Positions 17,189 to 27,483 of a stretch of 34,176 nucleotides of DNA are shown in pieces. Origin of the DNA: an uncultured Thermoleophilia bacterium (GTDB taxonomy: Bacteria > Actinomycetota > Thermoleophilia > UBA2241); the NCBI GenBank assembly GCA_903927755.1, contig CAIYOD010000005.1, positions 1 through 34,176 on the forward strand. Reading direction: 5' to 3'. Position 1 is the first letter of the stretch, and every line of letters starts with the position of its first letter. Below the pieces are notes generated by a model. That model saw only the letters and a list, made by a program, of their open reading frames with translations, searched no databases and had not been told where the DNA came from. The translations under genes were made by a program, and so were the position numbers.

Positions 17189-17960
17189 GGAGACGCTCCA
17201 GGTCGAGGTCCCATTCCGCAAGGTCGGTGAGCAGTGCCGGGTCGAGCAGGTCGTAGCGCAGCGGTGTGACGGCGACGGCGCCGGAGGCGACCACGTCGAA
17301 GTCCGTCTCCACCCACTCCCCAGAGGCGGGATGCTCGCACGGCAGGTAGTGCTCGCTCGGGGCGGCGCCGGGCTCCGCCAGCGTGACGTAGTCGTAGGCG
17401 CTCGCGCCGCCGAGCCGCGCGGGGCGGATGCCCGTGAAGGCGGTGAGCGGCCGGTCGGGGAGATTGACGTTGAGGATGCTGTGGCGTGGCAGGCCGCGCT
17501 CGATGACGTGGCCTACCATGGCCCGCAGGACGGGCACGGCCTCGTCGAGCCAGCCGGGCTCGAGCGCCTCGACCGAGAACGCGACCCCGGGGTGCCCGCG
17601 CAGGGCGGCCTCGAAGGCGGCGCCGACGGTGCCGGAGTAGGAGGCGTCGGCGCCCATGTTGCCGCCGGCGTTCACGCCGGACACGACGAGATCGGGCAGA
17701 GGGCAGCGCAGGCCCAGCAGCGCGATGCGCACGCAGTCCGACGGCGTGCCGTCGACGGCGAAGCCCTCGTAGCCGCCGCCGAAGCCTCGCGGCTGCATCG
17801 AGAGCGGCCGGCGCACGGTGATGCCCCGCGCGACCGCGCTCATGTTGCGGTCCGGCGCGATGGTGGTGACCTCCCCGAGGCCGTCGACGGCGCGGCGCAG
17901 CACGGCGATGCCGGGGGCGTCGATGCCGTCGTCGTTGGTGAGGAGGATCTGCAGGGTCAC
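17178..17960 (-). CDS. surE: 5'/3'-nucleotidase SurE
   Basis: A 260-residue protein of usual SurE length. The N-terminus LLTNDDGIDAPGI carries the metal-binding DD pair. APDRNMSAV, the conserved SGVNAGGNMG and ASYSGTVGAAFEA follow in family order. SurE dephosphorylates nucleoside 5'- and 3'-monophosphates and is linked to stationary-phase survival. It is the first gene of the surE-HAD-ligA run on the minus strand, with ATG 17960 close to the edge of the intergenic region containing 32-bp repeats. Confidence 0.95.
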   Translation of the reverse strand: MTLQILLTNDDGIDAPGIAVLRRAVDGLGEVTTIAPDRNMSAVARGITVRRPLSMQPRGFGGGYEGFAVDGTPSDCVRIALLGLRCPLPDLVVSGVNAGGNMGADASYSGTVGAAFEAALRGHPGVAFSVEALEPGWLDEAVPVLRAMVGHVIERGLPRHSILNVNLPDRPLTAFTGIRPARLGGASAYDYVTLAEPGAAPSEHYLPCEHPASGEWVETDFDVVASGAVAVTPLRYDLLDPALLTDLAEWDLDLERLRAR

Positions 17961-17980
17961 ACGCCGATTCTAGCGGAACG

Positions 17981-18076
17981 CCGGTTGACGATGTCCGGGG
18001 CGAGCGGGAGGCCCCGTTGACGTTGGCCGGCGAAGGCCTCGCGCCTCGTTGACATTGGTCCCTGCCTCTCGCGCCG
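17981..18076. repeat. three 32-bp-spaced direct repeats between surE and the diguanylate cyclase
   Basis: The core TTGAC occurs at 17985, 18017 and 18049, exactly 32 bp apart each time. The best two copies read CGTTGACGTTGG and CGTTGACATTGG; the first is weaker (GGTTGACGATGT). Spacing of three DNA turns suits repeated protein sites in this divergent promoter region. Confidence 0.55.
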
Positions 18077-18186
18077 CGCCGCGGCCGCCTGTAGCCTGAG
18101 ACGGCGACGGACGGCGGCGCGCCCAACGGCAGGATTGACTCCGCGCCCGTCGTAGGAGAGCCGAGGCAAGGCTGCGAAGGAGCCGC

Positions 18187-19089
18187 GTGACCCAGACGAC
18201 GCACGTCCCGACCGACCGTGACGGCAGACGCCTGACCCTGCGGCGCGGCGCCGCCCTGCTGGCATCCCTCGGCGTGGTGTCGGCCCTGGTCACCGTAGCC
18301 GGACCGGGCTATCTCTGGCCGCTCTTCCTCTTCCCGCTCGTCCTCGCCACCGTGTTCTTCTTCGAGCTCGGCAGCCTCGCCGTCACCGTGTGGCTCGGCA
18401 ACTTCTTCGTGCTCTACTTCAGCTTCGTCGCGCCGGCGACGCCCGAGATGGTGCGCCAGGCGCTCCTCGGCACCGCGCTGTTCTTCTTCGCCGGCCTCTT
18501 CCTCGGCCGCGTGCAGCGGCGGCACCGCGACGCGCAGCGAGAGCTCGCCGCCACAACCCTCACGGACCGGCTCACCGGGCTCTACAACTACGGCACCTTC
18601 GTCGACTACCTTCACAACGAGGTGACCAAGGTCGACCGCTACGGCGGCGAGCTCGCGCTGCTCATGCTCGACCTCGACCACTTCAAGCAGTTCAACGACC
18701 GGCACGGCCACGAGGCCGGCAACGAGCTGCTGCGACGCCTCGGCGGCGCCGTTGGGTCACTGGTGCGCGACGCGGACGTCGCCGCGCGCTACGGCGGCGA
18801 GGAGTTCGCCGTGCTCATCCGCGGCGACGAGTCCCAGGGCTATGAGCTCGCCGAGCGGCTGCGCCGAGCCGTCGAGACGGTCACCGTCGACGTCCGCGGC
18901 GGCGAGAAGGTATGCGCCACGATCTCCGTCGGCATCGCCACCTACCCCGCCGGCGCCGCCGACGAGGCCGAGCTCATCGAGTCGGCGGACGCCGCGCTCT
19001 ACGAGAGCAAGCGGCGCGGCCGCAATCGCGTGACCATCTTCACGGGCGTGGCCGGCGAGCGGGAGCTGCCCGCGAGCCTGTCCGCCTGA
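18187..19089 (+). CDS. membrane-bound diguanylate cyclase (GGDEF)
   Basis: A 300-residue protein with about four membrane segments in residues 20-112, a short coiled linker (VQRRHRDAQRELAA) and a GGDEF domain. LTDRLTGLYNYGTF opens the domain, and MLDLDHFKQFNDRHGHEAGN holds the metal-binding Asp and substrate contacts. The active-site motif is GGEEF at 203-207. RDAD at 194-197 is an inhibitory I-site placed exactly five residues upstream, so product feedback by c-di-GMP is expected. GTG 18187 is preceded by AAGGAG. It makes c-di-GMP at the inner face of the membrane. The convergent neighbour is a degenerate GGDEF-EAL protein, a probable partner in the same pathway. Confidence 0.93.
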   Translation: MTQTTHVPTDRDGRRLTLRRGAALLASLGVVSALVTVAGPGYLWPLFLFPLVLATVFFFELGSLAVTVWLGNFFVLYFSFVAPATPEMVRQALLGTALFFFAGLFLGRVQRRHRDAQRELAATTLTDRLTGLYNYGTFVDYLHNEVTKVDRYGGELALLMLDLDHFKQFNDRHGHEAGNELLRRLGGAVGSLVRDADVAARYGGEEFAVLIRGDESQGYELAERLRRAVETVTVDVRGGEKVCATISVGIATYPAGAADEAELIESADAALYESKRRGRNRVTIFTGVAGERELPASLSA

Positions 19090-19109
19090 GCACGCGAGAA
19101 ACGCGAGCA

Positions 19110-19137
19110 GGCCGCGCCGGCGGAGCGGTGCGCGGCC
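19110..19137. terminator. hairpin between the convergent c-di-GMP genes
   Basis: GGCCGCGC (19110-19117) pairs with GCGCGGCC (19130-19137) around a 12-base loop, within the 51-bp gap between two convergent stops. Probably bidirectional. Confidence 0.5.
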
Positions 19138-19140
19138 GGT

Positions 19141-20457
19141 TCACTCCGGGAACGTCACCTGCGGCAGCCGCGTGTCGGCGCGCGCGAAGGCCTCGCCGCA
19201 GAACAGCTCGACCCCGTTGCGCGCCAGCACCTGGTGCTGCTCCTGGTCGCGCACCCCCGTGGCGATGAGCTGGGCGCCGGTGCGCCCGGCGAACCGCACC
19301 AGCAGTTGCACGACCTCGATCGCGGTCTGGTCGCCGGCGAGGCCCGCGACCAGCATGGGATCGAGGCACAGGTAGTCCGGGCGGGCCTCCGCGATGAGCT
19401 CGAGGGCGGTGAACTGGGCCCCGATGCCCGACACGCAGAGCAGGAAGCCGAGGTCGCGAACGTCGGCGAGCGTGCGCAGCGTGGACGCCGTGCTGGACAT
19501 CAGATCCTCGGCGTCGATCTCGAACACCACGTGCTGCGGGACGAGCGCCTGGTTGAGCGAGTAGAACTCGCTCACGGCGACGACGGCGGCGTTGGGCAGC
19601 TCGCCGGCGGCGCAGCCGAGGAACAGCAGGTCGTCCGGCTTGAGTCCGGCCGCGGCCGAGACCGTGGCTTCTCGGGCGACCACGCCGTAGGAGGCCAGCA
19701 CCTGCGAGCGGCGCACGACGTCCAGCAACACGTCCGGCAGCCGCAGCGGCGAGTAGAAGGGGCCGCGCACGCTGCTGCGGTAGCCGATCACCTCGCCGGC
19801 CACGGGATCGACCACCGGCTCGAACAGCGGCTCGAGGTCGCCCCTCGACACGCAGTCGGCGAGCGTCGTCTCCAGATCCCGCTCGTAGATCGCCGCCTGC
19901 TCCTGCGCGGCCTGCATCGCGAGAGCGAGACCGTGCTGCAGGTTCTGCTCGAAGGTGAGCTCGGCGTCGACGGCGAGGATCGCCGAGCCGACCGACGGGT
20001 GCACGCGGTCGTACACGCCGGGCGCGAGATCGTTCAGCAGCAGCGACTGCAGGCGCTCGTACACGCGCCGCGTCACCGCCGCAAGGTCGTCGTCGGCGAT
20101 CACGGCGGAGGATCGCGGCGGGGAGAGGAGCACGATGAACGCATCGTCGGTGAGCGTGAAGTCGCTGACCACGTCGAGGCGGCGCAGGGTTCCGCCCACC
20201 ATGCCCTCGAGGTTGGCGGCCACGGCATCGAGGATCTCGGCGACGATGCGCCAGCCGAACACCGGCTCAAGGCGGCCGTAGCGCGCCAGACTCACGTAGA
20301 GGAGAGCCACCTGGCCCGACTTCTCGAGCTCGAGCCGGATGGAATCGGCGACGAGATTGAGTGAGGGAAGCCGTGACGGGCCGTCGCTGACCAGCCCCCG
20401 CAGGGTGGTCTGCGCCTTGCGCAGGGCCTCGTCGGTCGGTCGCTCCACGCAGCTCAC
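19141..20457 (-). CDS. degenerate GGDEF-EAL protein, probable non-catalytic c-di-GMP effector
   Basis: A 438-residue soluble protein. The N-terminal half (about 40-190) keeps a GGDEF-like fold, but the GG(D/E)EF site reads LTDDAFIVLL. The second half (about 200-435) aligns with EAL domains: FEPVVDPVAGEVIGYRSSVRG stands where active enzymes have EALxR, VSGIGAQF replaces DDFGTG, and LIATGVRDQEQH replaces the catalytic IAEGVE. The metal-binding acidic residues are therefore missing, and neither cyclase nor phosphodiesterase activity is expected. Such proteins can act as c-di-GMP receptors or scaffolds. Start is GTG 20457 or, with better spacing from a G-rich stretch, GTG 20448. It faces the active cyclase. 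Confidence 0.82.
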   Translation of the reverse strand: MSCVERPTDEALRKAQTTLRGLVSDGPSRLPSLNLVADSIRLELEKSGQVALLYVSLARYGRLEPVFGWRIVAEILDAVAANLEGMVGGTLRRLDVVSDFTLTDDAFIVLLSPPRSSAVIADDDLAAVTRRVYERLQSLLLNDLAPGVYDRVHPSVGSAILAVDAELTFEQNLQHGLALAMQAAQEQAAIYERDLETTLADCVSRGDLEPLFEPVVDPVAGEVIGYRSSVRGPFYSPLRLPDVLLDVVRRSQVLASYGVVAREATVSAAAGLKPDDLLFLGCAAGELPNAAVVAVSEFYSLNQALVPQHVVFEIDAEDLMSSTASTLRTLADVRDLGFLLCVSGIGAQFTALELIAEARPDYLCLDPMLVAGLAGDQTAIEVVQLLVRFAGRTGAQLIATGVRDQEQHQVLARNGVELFCGEAFARADTRLPQVTFPE

Positions 20458-20468
20458 CCCCCGGCGAG

Positions 20469-20813
20469 TCAGGTCGCCTTCTGCGTCTCCTTGGCCTTGC
20501 CGTCGCCCGCGGCCGGCTTCTTCTCGCTCTTCGCGGGATCGCCGTCGCCGGACGAGCTCTTCCCCGAGCTCTCAGAGGAGCCCGAAGAGGACTCATCGGA
20601 ACCGGACTCCCGGCCGCCGGAGCGCCTGCCGGAGCCCTTGCCGTAGTCGGTGGTGTAGAAGCCTGAGCCCTTGAAGTGGATCGCGACCGGGTGCAGTACC
20701 TTGCGCAGGGGGCCGCCGCACTTCTCGCACTCGACGAGTGGATCCTCGCTCATCTTCTGCATGACTTCGAACGAAACGCCGCAGTCTTCGCACTGGTACT
20801 CATAGATAGGCAC
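20469..20813 (-). CDS. FmdB-family zinc ribbon protein
   Basis: A 114-residue protein. MPIYEYQCEDCGVSFEV and VECEKCGGPLRKV supply two CxxC pairs, the single zinc ribbon of the FmdB/CxxC_CXXC_SSSS family. The second half is a low-complexity tail of Ser, Gly, Lys and Glu, predicted disordered. The GTG start at 20813 has GGGAG 8 bases upstream. Members are linked to formamidase or amidase regulation in a few cases, but the general function is unknown. It stands alone, with its own likely -10 (TACACT) upstream. Confidence 0.9.
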   Translation of the reverse strand: MPIYEYQCEDCGVSFEVMQKMSEDPLVECEKCGGPLRKVLHPVAIHFKGSGFYTTDYGKGSGRRSGGRESGSDESSSGSSESSGKSSSGDGDPAKSEKKPAAGDGKAKETQKAT

Positions 20814-20849
20814 GCAGGAGTCTCCCGGGCGTGGTCACAAGGGGCCTGA

Positions 20850-20855
20850 GTGTAG
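20850..20855 (-). promoter_or_regulatory. possible -10 of the FmdB-like gene
   Basis: Minus-sense TACACT preceded by TGTGC lies about 37 bases before the start codon, directly after the terminator of the upstream gene. No clear -35. Confidence 0.35.
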
Positions 20856-20858
20856 CAC

Positions 20859-20895
20859 AGGCCGGCCGCGGCACGCTGCGCCGCGCGGCCGGCCT
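20859..20895 (-). terminator. strong hairpin after the MBL-fold gene
   Basis: A perfect 12-bp stem, AGGCCGGCCGCG with CGCGGCCGGCCT, around a 13-base loop. It begins at the stop codon of the MBL-fold gene. Confidence 0.55.
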
Positions 20896-21605
20896 CACGG
20901 AGCGAACGGCGGCAGATGCCCGGCGATGATGAGCGCCGGCTCCCAGGCTCGGATGCGTCGCCACGAGGCGAGGACAGCCCCGGCGACCGGCCCGGAGGGC
21001 GCCATGGCGTCGAATTCGTCACGGCCGGGGCCGATGGTGTCGCCGCACAGGACGACCCGCCCCTCGGCGGTGTCCACAGCCAGGCTGATGTGCCCGTCGC
21101 AGTGCCCGGGCGTGAGCGCCCACTCGAGGCCGGGCGCGAGCTCACCGGCATCGCCGCTCAGCAGCTCGAGCGGCAGCAGTCCGAGCAGGCCGCCGACGAG
21201 GGGCCAATAGGCCGACGCGGTCTCGAGCTCGTGGACCGCCACGGGCGCGGGGACGGACGCGCAGCCGCCGGCGTGATCCAGGTGGGCGTGCGTGAGCACG
21301 ACCAGATCGACGTCGGCGGACGAAAGCCCCCGCGCCTCGAGCGCGCGCAGCGCCGGGTCGTTCTGCAGCGGCAGGCCGGGGTCGACGAGGATGGTCCGCG
21401 GCCCGCGCAGCAGGATGGTGTTGGGGAACGTCGTCATCCCCACCACCGGCCGCCGCTCGCGGAGTTCGCGGTACTCGACGAATGCCTCGGGCGAGCGGTG
21501 CTCGGGCAGCACGTCGACGGCGTCGCCCTCGACGCTGAAGACGAAGCGCGCCGTCGGGATGAGCAGGTCGACCTGGTACGTCGCGGGCTCGTCGCCCGTC
21601 GTCAC
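20895..21605 (-). CDS. metallo-β-lactamase fold hydrolase
   Basis: A 236-residue MBL-fold protein. HAHLDH at residues 106-111 is the zinc signature. GHCDGH, CGDT and a final AGHLPPF supply the remaining metal ligands in family order. It resembles lactonase- and glyoxalase-like hydrolases, but nothing here fixes a substrate. There is no signal peptide, so it is cytoplasmic. The GTG start overlaps the stop of the upstream 105-residue gene (GTGA), so the two are translated together. Confidence 0.88.
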   Translation of the reverse strand: MTTGDEPATYQVDLLIPTARFVFSVEGDAVDVLPEHRSPEAFVEYRELRERRPVVGMTTFPNTILLRGPRTILVDPGLPLQNDPALRALEARGLSSADVDLVVLTHAHLDHAGGCASVPAPVAVHELETASAYWPLVGGLLGLLPLELLSGDAGELAPGLEWALTPGHCDGHISLAVDTAEGRVVLCGDTIGPGRDEFDAMAPSGPVAGAVLASWRRIRAWEPALIIAGHLPPFAP

Positions 21606-21919
21606 TTCTCCTCCTCCGCGGCCACGTCGGCATCGTCGCGTGCATAGAGGAAGTCGACCTTGTCGAGGTTCAGGATGATGAAGGGCGCCGTGTCGACGAG
21701 GTCGTGGCTGGCCTTATCGTAGATGCGCACCTTGGAGAGCGTGAGCCGCGTGTCACTGAACGCCCGGATGTAGTCCGAAGGGCGCCTGGAGCTCGAGCGC
21801 TGACCGACACCGAAATGGGCGATGCCGATGATCTTGAACTCGCCGATGTACGCCACGACTTCGAGCTCCTTGAATCCTCCGTCCCGCGGTGCCTCCATGC
21901 CGGCGCGACCCTCATCCAT
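21602..21919 (-). CDS. small conserved hypothetical protein (105 aa)
   Basis: ATG 21919 has AAGGAG 6 bases upstream and gives 105 residues; the frame is open further upstream but that part looks non-coding. The protein reads as alternating β strands (ELEVVAYIGEFKIIGIAHFG, then SDYIRAFSDTRLTLSKVRIYD, then FIILNLDKVDFLYA), suggesting a small all-β protein that may bind a ligand or partner. I do not recognise the family with certainty. It is coupled to the MBL-fold gene downstream and overlaps the small YtxH-like gene upstream by 8 bp. Acidic C-terminus. Confidence 0.75.
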   Translation of the reverse strand: MDEGRAGMEAPRDGGFKELEVVAYIGEFKIIGIAHFGVGQRSSSRRPSDYIRAFSDTRLTLSKVRIYDKASHDLVDTAPFIILNLDKVDFLYARDDADVAAEEEK

Positions 21920-22175
21920 CGTCTTCTCCTTCTGCCGAAGCGGCCGAGGCCGCACCGGCGGCGCGTGAGGCGCCGCCCTGAGCTCGAACGGGAGCGCGGC
22001 CTTCCGCCGCGCAGGGGGTCCCGGCAAAGGCGTGGACCGCGCCCCGGCCGGGACGGGCGGCGAGACGAAGACGGCCGAGGGCCTCACGCCGCGACTCTCC
22101 GAACCGCGGCGCGAGCACCACTCCGACGGCGGCGCCCACGACGCCGCCGACGACCGCCCTGCGAGCCTTACCCAT
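21912..22175 (-). CDS. YtxH-like small membrane protein
   Basis: An 87-residue ORF. The N-terminus MGKARRAVVGGVVGAAVGVVLAPRFGESRRE has one Gly-rich membrane helix ending in LAP, the hallmark of YtxH/gas-vesicle GvpP-like proteins. The rest is Ala/Arg-rich and of low complexity, so the 3' part could be less reliable. No Shine-Dalgarno is present; a TATAGT -10 box sits 6 bases before the ATG, pointing to a leaderless transcript. Probably first gene of a small operon with the 105-residue protein and the MBL-fold hydrolase. Confidence 0.6.
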   Translation of the reverse strand: MGKARRAVVGGVVGAAVGVVLAPRFGESRREALGRLRLAARPGRGAVHAFAGTPCAAEGRAPVRAQGGASRAAGAASAASAEGEDDG

Positions 22176-22181
22176 GCGGCG

Positions 22182-22198
22182 ACTATAGCCGCACGAGG

Positions 22199-22210
<12 letters not shown>
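22182..22210 (-). promoter_or_regulatory. promoter of the YtxH-like gene, leaderless
   Basis: Minus-sense TTCACG and TATAGT are 17 bp apart, and the -10 ends 6 bases before ATG 22175. The -35 overlaps the last codons of clpC. Confidence 0.5.
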
Positions 22211-24619
<2,409 letters not shown>

Positions 24620-24701
24620 CTGTGGTTCCTTGGGTCGAAGCTGGATGCTCCTGGAAAGGTCTCGGGGGTGCGGGCGGGACCCGAAGGGTCGGCCCGCGGC
24701 G

Positions 24702-25115
24702 TCAGGCGTGCCGGCGCCGGCGGCCGATGTGGACGACCTGGGTACGGCTCACCGGCACCAGGTCCATCCGGTGCGAGCGCTCCACGCGTTCCACCTCGCG
24801 GCGCATGGCCTCGGCGGCCTCCGCCAGCTGGGTCTGGAGCGCCAGCATCTGGCGGCCCATGGCGTTCAGCTGCTCCTCCATCGCGAGCACACGCTCCACG
24901 CCCGCGAGGTTGAGCCCGAGCTCCGTGAGCTCCTGGATGCGCTGCAGCCGCTCGACGTCGCGCTCCGAGTAGCGACGCGTGTTCTTGGCCGTGCGCTGCG
25001 GGCGCACCAGCCCGCGCCGCTCGTAGAGGCGCAGCGTCTGCGGGTGCATGCCCGCGAGCTCCGCCGCCACGGAGATCATGAAGAGCGGTCTGTCGCTGTC
25101 GCGTTCTTGTCTCAT
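24702..25115 (-). CDS. hspR: heat-shock repressor HspR (MerR family)
   Basis: A 137-residue protein with a MerR-type winged helix at residues 10-80: [26 protein letters not shown] is the recognition segment, followed by [13 protein letters not shown] coiled-coil dimer helix follows, and a basic tail RRRRHA ends the protein. HspR represses the dnaK operon and clpB in actinobacteria by binding the HAIR repeat with DnaK as co-repressor. It sits between dnaJ (16 bp upstream) and clpC. I found no canonical HAIR sequence (CTTGAGT-N7-ACTCAAG) upstream of dnaK by eye, so its operator here may differ. Confidence 0.92.
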   Translation of the reverse strand: MRQERDSDRPLFMISVAAELAGMHPQTLRLYERRGLVRPQRTAKNTRRYSERDVERLQRIQELTELGLNLAGVERVLAMEEQLNAMGRQMLALQTQLAEAAEAMRREVERVERSHRMDLVPVSRTQVVHIGRRRRHA

Positions 25116-25131
25116 GACCGGGTGTCCGGCA

Positions 25132-26283
25132 TCAGTCGGCCGTCGAGCGCGGGTCCGGGAACGTCGCTCCGAGCTTCTCGAACAGCTGCTTTTGATCCTT
25201 GGTCAGTTTGCCCGGGATCTGCACCCGTAGCTTGACCAGGAGGTCGCCCTGGCCGCCCTTGAGCTTGGGCATGCCCTTGCCGCGCACGCGCAGCGTGCGT
25301 CCGTCCTGACTGCCGGCCGGTACCTTGAGCGACACTCTGCCGCCGCCCGGCGTCGGGATCTTGACCGTGGCGCCCAGCGCTGCCTCCGACACGGTGACCG
25401 GCACCTCGACGACGAGGTTGTCGCCCTGCCGCTCGAACAGGTCGTCGGTCTCGACGCGCACGCGCACGAAGAGGTCGCCGGCCGGACCGCCGCGGAGGCC
25501 GGCCTCACCCTTGCCCTTGATGCGGATCTTGCTGCCGTCCTTGACGCCCGCCGGGATCTTGACGTTGTACCGGCGGGTCTTGTGCTGCACCCCCGTGCCG
25601 TGACACGTGGGGCACGGGCTCTCGATGATGGTGCCCTGCCCGTGACAGCGGGGGCACTGCTCGCTGAGCGCGAACGGGCCCTGGTTGCGCGCGATCACTC
25701 CACGGCCCTGACACTCCGGACACACCTTGGGCGTCGTGCCCGGCTTGGCGCCACTGCCGCGGCAGGTATCGCAGGTGTCGGCCTTGTCGACCGGGACACG
25801 GACGGTCACGCCGTTCAGCGCATCGTCGAACGACACGATGACGCGGGCCTGCAGGTCGTCGCCCCGCTCGGCCGCCCTGCGCCGGCCGCGGCCGGCGCCG
25901 CCGCCCGCGGCTCCCCCGAACAGATTGCCGAGGATGTCACCCAGGTCGCCCATCTCGAACTGCGCCCCGCCGCCCTGCTGCTGCCACTGCTGGTACATCC
26001 GCGGGTCGAACCCTTGGGGACCGCCGGCGCCCGGCCGGAAGCCTCCGCCGCCGGGCCCCGGGCCGAAGGCGCCGAGCCGGCTGAGCTCGTCGTACTGCTT
26101 GCGCTTCTCGGGGTCGGAGAGGGTCTCGTAGGCGGTGCTGACCTCCTTGAACTTCTCCTCGGACGCCTTGTTGCCCTGGTTCTTGTCGGGATGGTGCTCG
26201 CGCGCGAGCTTGCGGAAGGCCTTCTTGATCTCGTCCTGCGTGGCGTTCTTGGAGACGCCCAGTGTCTGATAGTGATCCGCCAT
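25132..26283 (-). CDS. dnaJ: chaperone DnaJ
   Basis: A 383-residue type I J-protein. The J domain (1-70) has the HPD motif in [10 protein letters not shown] Gly/Phe-rich linker follows, then four zinc-binding repeats [24 protein letters not shown] and CPTCHGTG, and a C-terminal substrate-binding region. It stimulates DnaK ATPase and delivers clients. ATG 26281-26283 is 9 bases after the grpE stop and in the same reading frame as grpE. Confidence 0.97.
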   Translation of the reverse strand: MADHYQTLGVSKNATQDEIKKAFRKLAREHHPDKNQGNKASEEKFKEVSTAYETLSDPEKRKQYDELSRLGAFGPGPGGGGFRPGAGGPQGFDPRMYQQWQQQGGGAQFEMGDLGDILGNLFGGAAGGGAGRGRRRAAERGDDLQARVIVSFDDALNGVTVRVPVDKADTCDTCRGSGAKPGTTPKVCPECQGRGVIARNQGPFALSEQCPRCHGQGTIIESPCPTCHGTGVQHKTRRYNVKIPAGVKDGSKIRIKGKGEAGLRGGPAGDLFVRVRVETDDLFERQGDNLVVEVPVTVSEAALGATVKIPTPGGGRVSLKVPAGSQDGRTLRVRGKGMPKLKGGQGDLLVKLRVQIPGKLTKDQKQLFEKLGATFPDPRSTAD

Positions 26284-26292
26284 CTCCGCCCG

Positions 26293-26892
26293 CTAACTGG
26301 CCACGATGACCTTGGCAGGCCGCAGCAGCTTGCCGTGCAGCAGGTAGCCGCGCTCCAGGACCTGGGTCACCGTGCCTTCCGGGTAGTCCTCTGATGCCTG
26401 GGCGACGATCGCCTCGTGGTATTCGGGGTCGAACGTCGTGCCCGGCTCGACCCCGATCTCCTCGAGGCCGTGGCCGGCCAGCGTGCCGCGCAACTGGCCG
26501 GCGACGAGCGTGAGGCCGGCCAGGAGCTGGCCCTCCTCGTGCTTATCGCCGGCCTCGAGCGCGCGGCTCATGTTGTCCATGACCGGCAGCAAGGACTCGA
26601 CGACCGTCTCGGCGGCGCGCAGGCGGAGCTCCTCGTTGTCGCGCTGTACGCGCTTGCGGTAGTTGTCCCACTCCGCCTTCAGGCGCCGGAGATGATCGAG
26701 GTACTCGTCCCGCTCGCGCGTCACCACGGCGAGCTCGTCGGCGATGGCCTGCGCGGCGGCCTCGGCGACCAGCGCCTCGGTGACCTCGCCGGCCTCGGGG
26801 ACGGCGTCCGCAGCCAGCACCTCAGCGGCCTTCGCGGCCTTCGCTGCCTTCGCGTGCTTCTGGTCGTGTGTCGTGTGCTTCCTGTCCGTCAT
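26293..26892 (-). CDS. grpE: nucleotide exchange factor GrpE
   Basis: A 199-residue protein with an Ala/Lys-rich N-terminus, a long coiled-coil (ERDEYLDHLRRLKAEWDNYRKR) and the C-terminal β domain ending with the GYLLHGKLLRPAKVIVA signature. It exchanges ADP on DnaK. ATG 26892 was chosen because the frame upstream overlaps hsp20 and is a shadow. Purine-rich GAGAGCGGAC precedes it. It ends with TAG; after that codon three sense codons lead in frame to the dnaJ ATG. Confidence 0.95.
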   Translation of the reverse strand: MTDRKHTTHDQKHAKAAKAAKAAEVLAADAVPEAGEVTEALVAEAAAQAIADELAVVTRERDEYLDHLRRLKAEWDNYRKRVQRDNEELRLRAAETVVESLLPVMDNMSRALEAGDKHEEGQLLAGLTLVAGQLRGTLAGHGLEEIGVEPGTTFDPEYHEAIVAQASEDYPEGTVTQVLERGYLLHGKLLRPAKVIVAS

Positions 26893-26945
26893 GTCCGCTC
26901 TCTGCCTCGTCGATGTGCGGCCGGTGCCGCTCCGTCTGACCGGGC

Positions 26946-26980
26946 CCGGCGGGGCGAGGCGCTGCGCCCCGCCCCGCCGG
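26946..26980 (-). promoter_or_regulatory. intercistronic hairpin between hsp20 and grpE
   Basis: CCGGCGGGGCG (26946-26956) pairs with CGCCCCGCCGG (26970-26980) around a 13-base loop. It lies in the only long gap (110 bp) inside the heat-shock operon, so it may partly terminate or set an mRNA processing end that lowers grpE-dnaJ relative to dnaK-hsp20. Confidence 0.45.
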
Positions 26981-27002
26981 TCCTCACGTCGCTGTCTCTG
27001 CG

Positions 27003-27458
27003 TCAGCCCTCCGCTTTCGTGGCCTGGACCGTCTTCTTGGCCTTGACCTCGATGCGCCTGGGCTTCTCCTCCTCGGCCTTCGGTACGGTGACCGTGAGGA
27101 TGCCGTCCTCGTAGCCGGCCTGGATCTCGTCCGGCTTGACTCCCTGCGGCAGAGCGAGGCTCCGCTGGAAGCTGCCGAAGCGACGCTCGACGCGGTAGTA
27201 CCGCTCGTCCTCGACCTGCTCTTCGAACTTGCGCTCGCCCTTGATGGTGAGCACGTTGTCCTCGACCTCGATCTCGATCTCGTCGGGGTCCATGCCGGCG
27301 ATCTCGGCCTTGAGCACGACGGCGTCTTTCCTGTCGAAGACGTCGACCGCCGGCAGCCAACTCTCCTGACGGTTGTTCCAGACCTGGTCGACCAGCCGGT
27401 TGAACTGGTTCTGGACCTGGGTCATCTCGCGGAACGGGTCCCATCTGATGATTGCCAT
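27003..27458 (-). CDS. small heat-shock protein Hsp20 (α-crystallin type)
   Basis: A 151-residue protein. The N-terminus [18 protein letters not shown] is typical of bacterial Hsp20. The α-crystallin domain spans about 40-130 with [13 protein letters not shown] and the closing GILTVTVPK. An IxV-like motif follows in the tail (RRIEV), used for oligomer assembly. It holds unfolding proteins for refolding by DnaK. ATG 27458 has AGGAGG 6 bases upstream. It lies 25 bp after dnaK, so it is inserted between dnaK and grpE, which usually adjoin. Confidence 0.95.
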   Translation of the reverse strand: MAIIRWDPFREMTQVQNQFNRLVDQVWNNRQESWLPAVDVFDRKDAVVLKAEIAGMDPDEIEIEVEDNVLTIKGERKFEEQVEDERYYRVERRFGSFQRSLALPQGVKPDEIQAGYEDGILTVTVPKAEEEKPRRIEVKAKKTVQATKAEG

Positions 27459-27483
27459 GATTGACCTCCTCTCGGGTGGTTGC

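Noticed and set aside
19637-19660. CTTGAGT half-site as HAIR element
   Set aside because: Lies inside the GGDEF-EAL coding region and has no second arm.
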